From the NCBI GenBank assembly GCA_963995525.1, contig OZ023206.1, positions 8,002,919-8,066,918 of the forward strand: a stretch of DNA of 64,000 nt, written 5' to 3'. Position numbers and translations under genes: made by a program. The notes beneath the pieces were generated by a model. The model was not told the origin of the DNA, ran no database searches, and was given only the letters and a program-made list of their open reading frames with translations. This DNA is from Escarpia spicata. Its lineage: Eukaryota > Annelida > Polychaeta > Sabellida > Siboglinidae. This document shows positions 25,341-64,000 of this stretch, one piece after another (position 1 is the first letter of the stretch; every line of letters starts with the position of its first letter).

Positions 25341-26341
25341 GTCATCCTGTTAAATGAGTTGAGACAAACTAGTATAGCACACACTGCACGCACACGAACC
25401 CAAGCAAGTGTAAACAATGCACAGCTTAAACTGACCCTGCCTGTTCCTCGTTTATTAATATAATATCTTAATATTAGAATACATATGCTGAAGGTATAAT
25501 GCCCAACAAAGTGAGTTTTATAAGCTTAAAGTGATGTTTGCGTTTTGAATTGTTAACCAAAGAAACAGTGAAATAGTAAACACCCAGGATCAGAGGCAGG
25601 TGGAGCTAACTGCAAGTTCCTGAAACTGTTCACTGATACTGGGTGGGTGCGCACAATTGATTCCCTGAATCAAAGTAGAATTGATTCAGCGAATGCCATT
25701 ACCCCCCCCCCCCCCCCCCCCCGACTCATGAGGGTTACCCCGGGTAGCGGAACAGACAAAGCTGCTTTAACTAGGTTCACAATCCATGTTTTCTATATTT
25801 ACCCACCGCAACACTGGTTACAGTTTATCCTACTCGGGGTTCATAAGGCATTGTCTCACAAGTTCACAAAGTCGACAAAAGGTTATGCCTCCAGCTCTAG
25901 TTCAACCCCTACCTCACCAATTCGTCATATGGGATTTGTGATTTTTACAATCCAAAATGGCTATTAGCATCAATTTGCATTAACACTTATTTCACTCACT
26001 ATGTGGTGCCTATGCATGTATTTACCCCCCCCCCCATACAAGGTGATGACCAAACTCCCCTATGTAGTATATATTTAGGGCTTTGCGGACTTAAGCAACA
26101 GACAGAGAGCATACACCAAGCATTGCGACTATGAACTTGCTTTCTTCTGGTGCCACTTTGTAGTGTGGGAATGTCGACTCACCAATGTCTTGAGTACACA
26201 GACAGACAACTTTGTACTATTCTATATAACAACAGCAACAAGTCACAACACAAAATCAACATTAATAAGAAAGCCAACATTTTCAATATGACGTGACTGA
26301 TTGAACTATGACAACTTAATTATTATCAACAACCAGTAAGT
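25341..26341. other. Intergenic, with poly-C tracts
   Basis: Poly-C runs lie at about 25705-25722 and 26025-26034. Nothing else is recognised. Confidence 0.5.
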
Positions 26342-26768
26342 CATGTAGAAGTGTTTATCTCAACAAGAGCCAGGCCAGAACTAGGCAGGTCTCAAGTACC
26401 ATGGGATCTTGCAGCTAAAATATACCCATGTAGAAGTGTTTATCTCAATAAGAGCCAGGCCAGAACTAGGCAGGTCTCAAGTACCATGGGATCTTGCAGC
26501 TAAAATATACCCATGTAGAAGTGTTTACCTCAACAAGAGCCAGGTCAGAACTAGGCAGGTCTCAAGTACCATGGGATCTTGCAGCTAAAATATACCCATG
26601 TAGAAGTGTTTATCTCAATAAGAGCCAGGCCAGAACTAGGCAGGTCTCAAGTACCATGGGATCTTGCAGCTAAAATATACCCATGTAGAAGTGTTTACCT
26701 CAACAAGAGCCAGGCCAGAACTAGGCAGGTCTCAAGTACCATGGGATCTTGCAGCTAAAATATACCCA
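26342..26768. repeat. 85-bp minisatellite, 5 copies
   Basis: catgtagaagtgttta..ctaaaatataccc repeats at 26342, 26427, 26512 and onward, with only a few differences between copies. Confidence 0.96.
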
Positions 26769-27140
26769 CACACTGCTAATTTGGCAGTGCCGACAAGGAT
26801 TTGTGTCGCTCTATGAAACCATTTAAAAACAATTTCCAAGATCATACCTTTGCTAGTGAAACAAATGTAGATATGTATTTCTTTTAAATATCTACGGTTG
26901 TTTTAAAAATAAAAAGGGACTTTGAAGTAAACATAGTTAAAAAAAGTCCATTTGTGCATTTCTGTACTTTTGGCCCAAGTCCAGCCGAACGTATGAAACC
27001 TTTGAATGACGTAACTTTGCAAGGAACCACTGTTTTTATCTCTGGCAGTGTCGAGACCAGCTCCTTGGGAGACTGTCCCAGTTCCAGGGGAAGTGAGGGA
27101 CAGTGTCCCATCCAGTCCCAAGGGAACTGTCTACAATGTA
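26769..27140 (-). other. Probable 3' UTR of WDR11
   Basis: Sequence directly downstream of the WDR11 stop codon. No consensus AATAAA is seen on the minus strand within it, so the transcript end is unplaced. Confidence 0.4.
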
Positions 27141-61562
<34,422 letters not shown>

Positions 61563-62227
61563 CTGAAAGAAAGAAGAAATGTTTATCTGTAGTAGTGGGG
61601 TCCTGTGGGGATAACCCACCTTTGACAGTAGGGAGTGTGTCAGACTTCACAAAAAGTAGTACAAAAGGGTCCTAGTAGTTATGTTAACCATCTAGCTCAA
61701 TACACATGCTCTTGAATAGGGTTGTAATGATTAATTGATGAATCAATATACTTTAATACTCAGTCAGTGATACAACATATCAATACACTGTGTATTAATA
61801 TATATATATATATATATTAAAATGTTTTGGCAATATATATATATATATATTGCCAAAACATTTTAATTGATGTTCTGCTTCACTTTGGGTAAATGGGCAA
61901 AAAATACAATAATTTTTTATTTTAACATTACATGAACATTAACACGCACATTTATTTATGCTGCCATCGACGGAACAGTTGAAACTCTTAAAAACACACC
62001 ACATCTTGAAGCTTATTTTTAAAACAACACAACAACTAGGTCATGTCCCAAAGCACAGATGCACCTCGCCCAGGGAAACACTGTATAACAATAACCAATT
62101 CCAGCTTATTTTGAGTAATATACTAATTTATGCATTCAATCATGACTCATGTATCATGACTCGTATTATATCGTGAGGGTATCATATTGATACAACCCTA
62201 CTCTCGGACCAGTGAGAGCTTGACGTT
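61563..62227. other. Intron 1 of WDR11 (part)
   Basis: No upstream WDR11 exon is recognised here. It holds the AT palindrome at 61795-61868. Confidence 0.45.
61795..61868. repeat. AT palindrome with attaaaatgttttggca arms
   Basis: attaaaatgttttggca, (AT)n, tgccaaaacattttaat: a near-perfect inverted repeat. Confidence 0.9.
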
Positions 62228-63885
62228 TAAATTTCATCATCATCATCATTGTGCAGCCGTAGTGTCCTGTGGTTGGGCGAAGGCCTCAGCATGTCGTTTC
62301 CAAATCTGCCTGTCTTGCGTTATCCTCTGCCAGATGGTGCCCTTCCAGTACTCATCTAGTTTGTCTCTCCATCATCTCGATCCTCAAGATCATTTCCCTT
62401 CGTAAGGTCTCCAGGTTGTGATACAACGGTTATCTCGTAGTCTGCTGATGTGCCCTGCCCAAGTCCATTTCTGTCTTCTGATTTGTTCTATCACATCTAT
62501 GATCTTTGTCTTCTCTCTTAGTCTTACATGTATGTTTGTTTTTCTCTCCTGATGTGTGATATTTAACATTCTTTTCATCTTTGTTTATGCGGCTGCTAGC
62601 TTGTTCTTTGCCTGGATGGTGAGTGTCCATGTTTCCGCGCCGTATATCATCGCTGGAAATACGCATGAGTTCAAGGCTTTTCTATTCAAGCAGGTTCCAA
62701 AGTTACCCTTGAAGATGTCTCGGTGTTTGGCTAATGCTGTCCAGCCGGCAGTGATCCTTTTTGAATATCCTTGCTTGGTTTTTGTTTCTGATACTGTATC
62801 GCTGTCCCAGATAGATGTAGCTTTCGACGTTCTCTATCTGCGTATTGTTGATATATATTGGTGTGTCATTTTCTAGTATCACTTTTGTCTTCGAATTGTT
62901 CATCTTCAAATCTTGTTTTTCACTTTCATCAGCTAGCTCCTGCTGCATGTTTTGTAGTTCTTGCAGTGTAGTAACGCATATGAGTATGTCATCGGCAAAG
63001 CGAAGATGGCTGAGATGTTCTCCGTCTATCCTCAAGCCTCTGGTTTCCCTGATCAGTCTTCGGAATATGCTTTCGAGTGTTGCCGTGAACAGCTTGGACG
63101 ATATGATGTCACCCTGTCGTACTTCTCTCTTGATGTTGATCTTGTTGTTCTTTTTGTGTAGGTGGACTGTCATTGAGCTGTTGGTGTAGATGTCTTTCAG
63201 GAGTTTGATGTACATGTCTTCTATCCCCTGTTCTTGAAGGGAGCTGAGTATTGCTTCAGTTTGCACCTAGTCAAAAGCCTTCTCGTATTCGACGAAGTCT
63301 TTCTTATTTCCAGTCTTGAAAATTATCACCATCTTTGCGTTCTTCCAAGTGGTGGGTCTGTTCACTGTCGTATAGCTCGGTGTAGAATCCCTCTGTTCGT
63401 TCCATGATCATATCTTGGTCTTGTATTTCTCTACCCTGCTTGTCTAGAAGTGTAATCAGTCTGCCTCAGCCTAGTGCCTATGCTCTTCTGGCTTTCTTCA
63501 GGCTCTCTGATGCCATAATCGTTTCTCATATGAGCTCTTGTTTGTATTTCCTGAAGTCCTCCTTCACTTTCTTTTTGATGGTCTTGCACATTTCTGTGTA
63601 CTCCATTTGTTTTTACGGTCGCCGTTATCCACCATTTCTCATCGTTTCTTCATTAGTGCTTGTGTCGGTGACGATATTCTCATCATTACATGCCTGTTGA
63701 TTGCTTGTCGCACTTAGTTGGATCATCTCAGTGATGTTTTCACTCATGATGTCGATGTCTAGTTCTTGTAGTATCTTGAATCGATTTCGCAGTTCGAGTT
63801 GGAATTCTATCTTTTTTGTTCCTATCTGTGTGGTATCTACACCTGGTGGACTCTTGTTTATCGACTACTTGGCCGGTGCAGGTTG
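62228..63885 (-). mobile_element. RTE-like LINE, 5'-truncated and frameshifted
   Basis: From right to left: FQLELRNRFKI-type linker (about 63860-63720) then IDIMSENITEMIQL; RT core 63266-62703 with REVRQGDIISSKLF, LRFADDILICVTTLQELQNM (catalytic FADD intact), LKMNNSKTKV and IENVESYIYLGQR; C-terminus WTWAGHISRLRD and WKGTIWQRITQDRQIWKRHA. It ends in (ATG)n at 62233-62247, as RTE elements often do. Stops and frameshifts (for example near 62703 and 63270) make this copy inactive. It lies in WDR11 intron 1 in the same orientation. Confidence 0.88.
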
Positions 63886-63924
63886 GAAGGGGGGGAGTGA
63901 TGTAGGGTGAACGAAATTGCAACA

Positions 63925-64000
63925 AGGCGGCTGAACCAGTATTGAACCACCGCCCAGCCAGGGCCGGGATTCAAACCCCGGTCCCTCTGGTCGACAGTCC
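63925..64000 (-). mobile_element. tRNA-like SINE part, cut by the window end
   Basis: Minus strand shows ccggggtttgaatcccggcc, a good B box, with the A box expected beyond 64000. It could be a tRNA pseudogene or SINE head. It directly abuts the LINE. Confidence 0.5.

Noticed and set aside
61563..64000. Missing first exon of WDR11
   Set aside because: I looked for an exon ending in phase 2 with Trp before a donor on the minus strand and found none that resembled the WDR11 N-terminus.

Overview
The window is nuclear DNA of a metazoan, most likely a marine invertebrate. Both genes have many short exons with GT..AG introns. The intergenic and intronic DNA is full of minisatellites, microsatellites, foldback elements, tRNA-derived SINEs and broken LINEs (RTE-like and CR1-like). 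A membrane guanylate cyclase with a NIT sensor domain, a type known from invertebrates such as annelids and not, to my knowledge, from vertebrates, points to a protostome (mollusc or annelid grade). The sequence alone does not fix the species.

Layout. 1-8.7 kb: AT microsatellite, a short terminal-inverted-repeat (TIR) element, a TATA box with a possible non-coding first exon (about 2.3-2.77 kb), a 53-bp minisatellite and two small inverted-repeat elements. 8.75-21.49 kb (+): a complete eight-exon gene for a 631-residue receptor guanylate cyclase (membrane segment, extracellular NIT domain, membrane segment, signalling helix, class III cyclase). The exon phases join without a gap and all six expected catalytic residues are present. 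22.3-25.3 kb (-): a dead LINE in which an 81-bp piece of the coding region has been amplified about 25 times. 27.14-61.56 kb (-): WDR11, assembled here as 29 consecutive exons (1,240 residues plus stop). Only the first coding exon (about 29 residues) is missing, and is probably beyond position 64,000. 62.2-63.9 kb (-): a 5'-truncated RTE-like LINE, followed by a tRNA-like SINE head cut by the window edge. The two genes are convergent (tail to tail).

The most unusual feature is that several minisatellites are built from exon-intron junctions. In the cyclase, a 71-bp unit carries the splice acceptor plus the first 26 bases of exon 2 (13 copies). In WDR11, a 35-bp unit carries the donor of exon 4 (5 copies), a 59-bp unit carries the acceptor and start of exon 5 (about 19 copies), and a 53-bp unit carries the end and donor of exon 7 (about 18 copies). 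In every case only the copy nearest the unique exon keeps the reading frame. Using any other copy meets an in-frame stop within about one repeat unit.

No CRISPR, prokaryotic or viral genes are seen. The two genes have no evident joint function: one makes cGMP in response to a small ligand, the other is a scaffold for vesicle capture at the trans-Golgi network.
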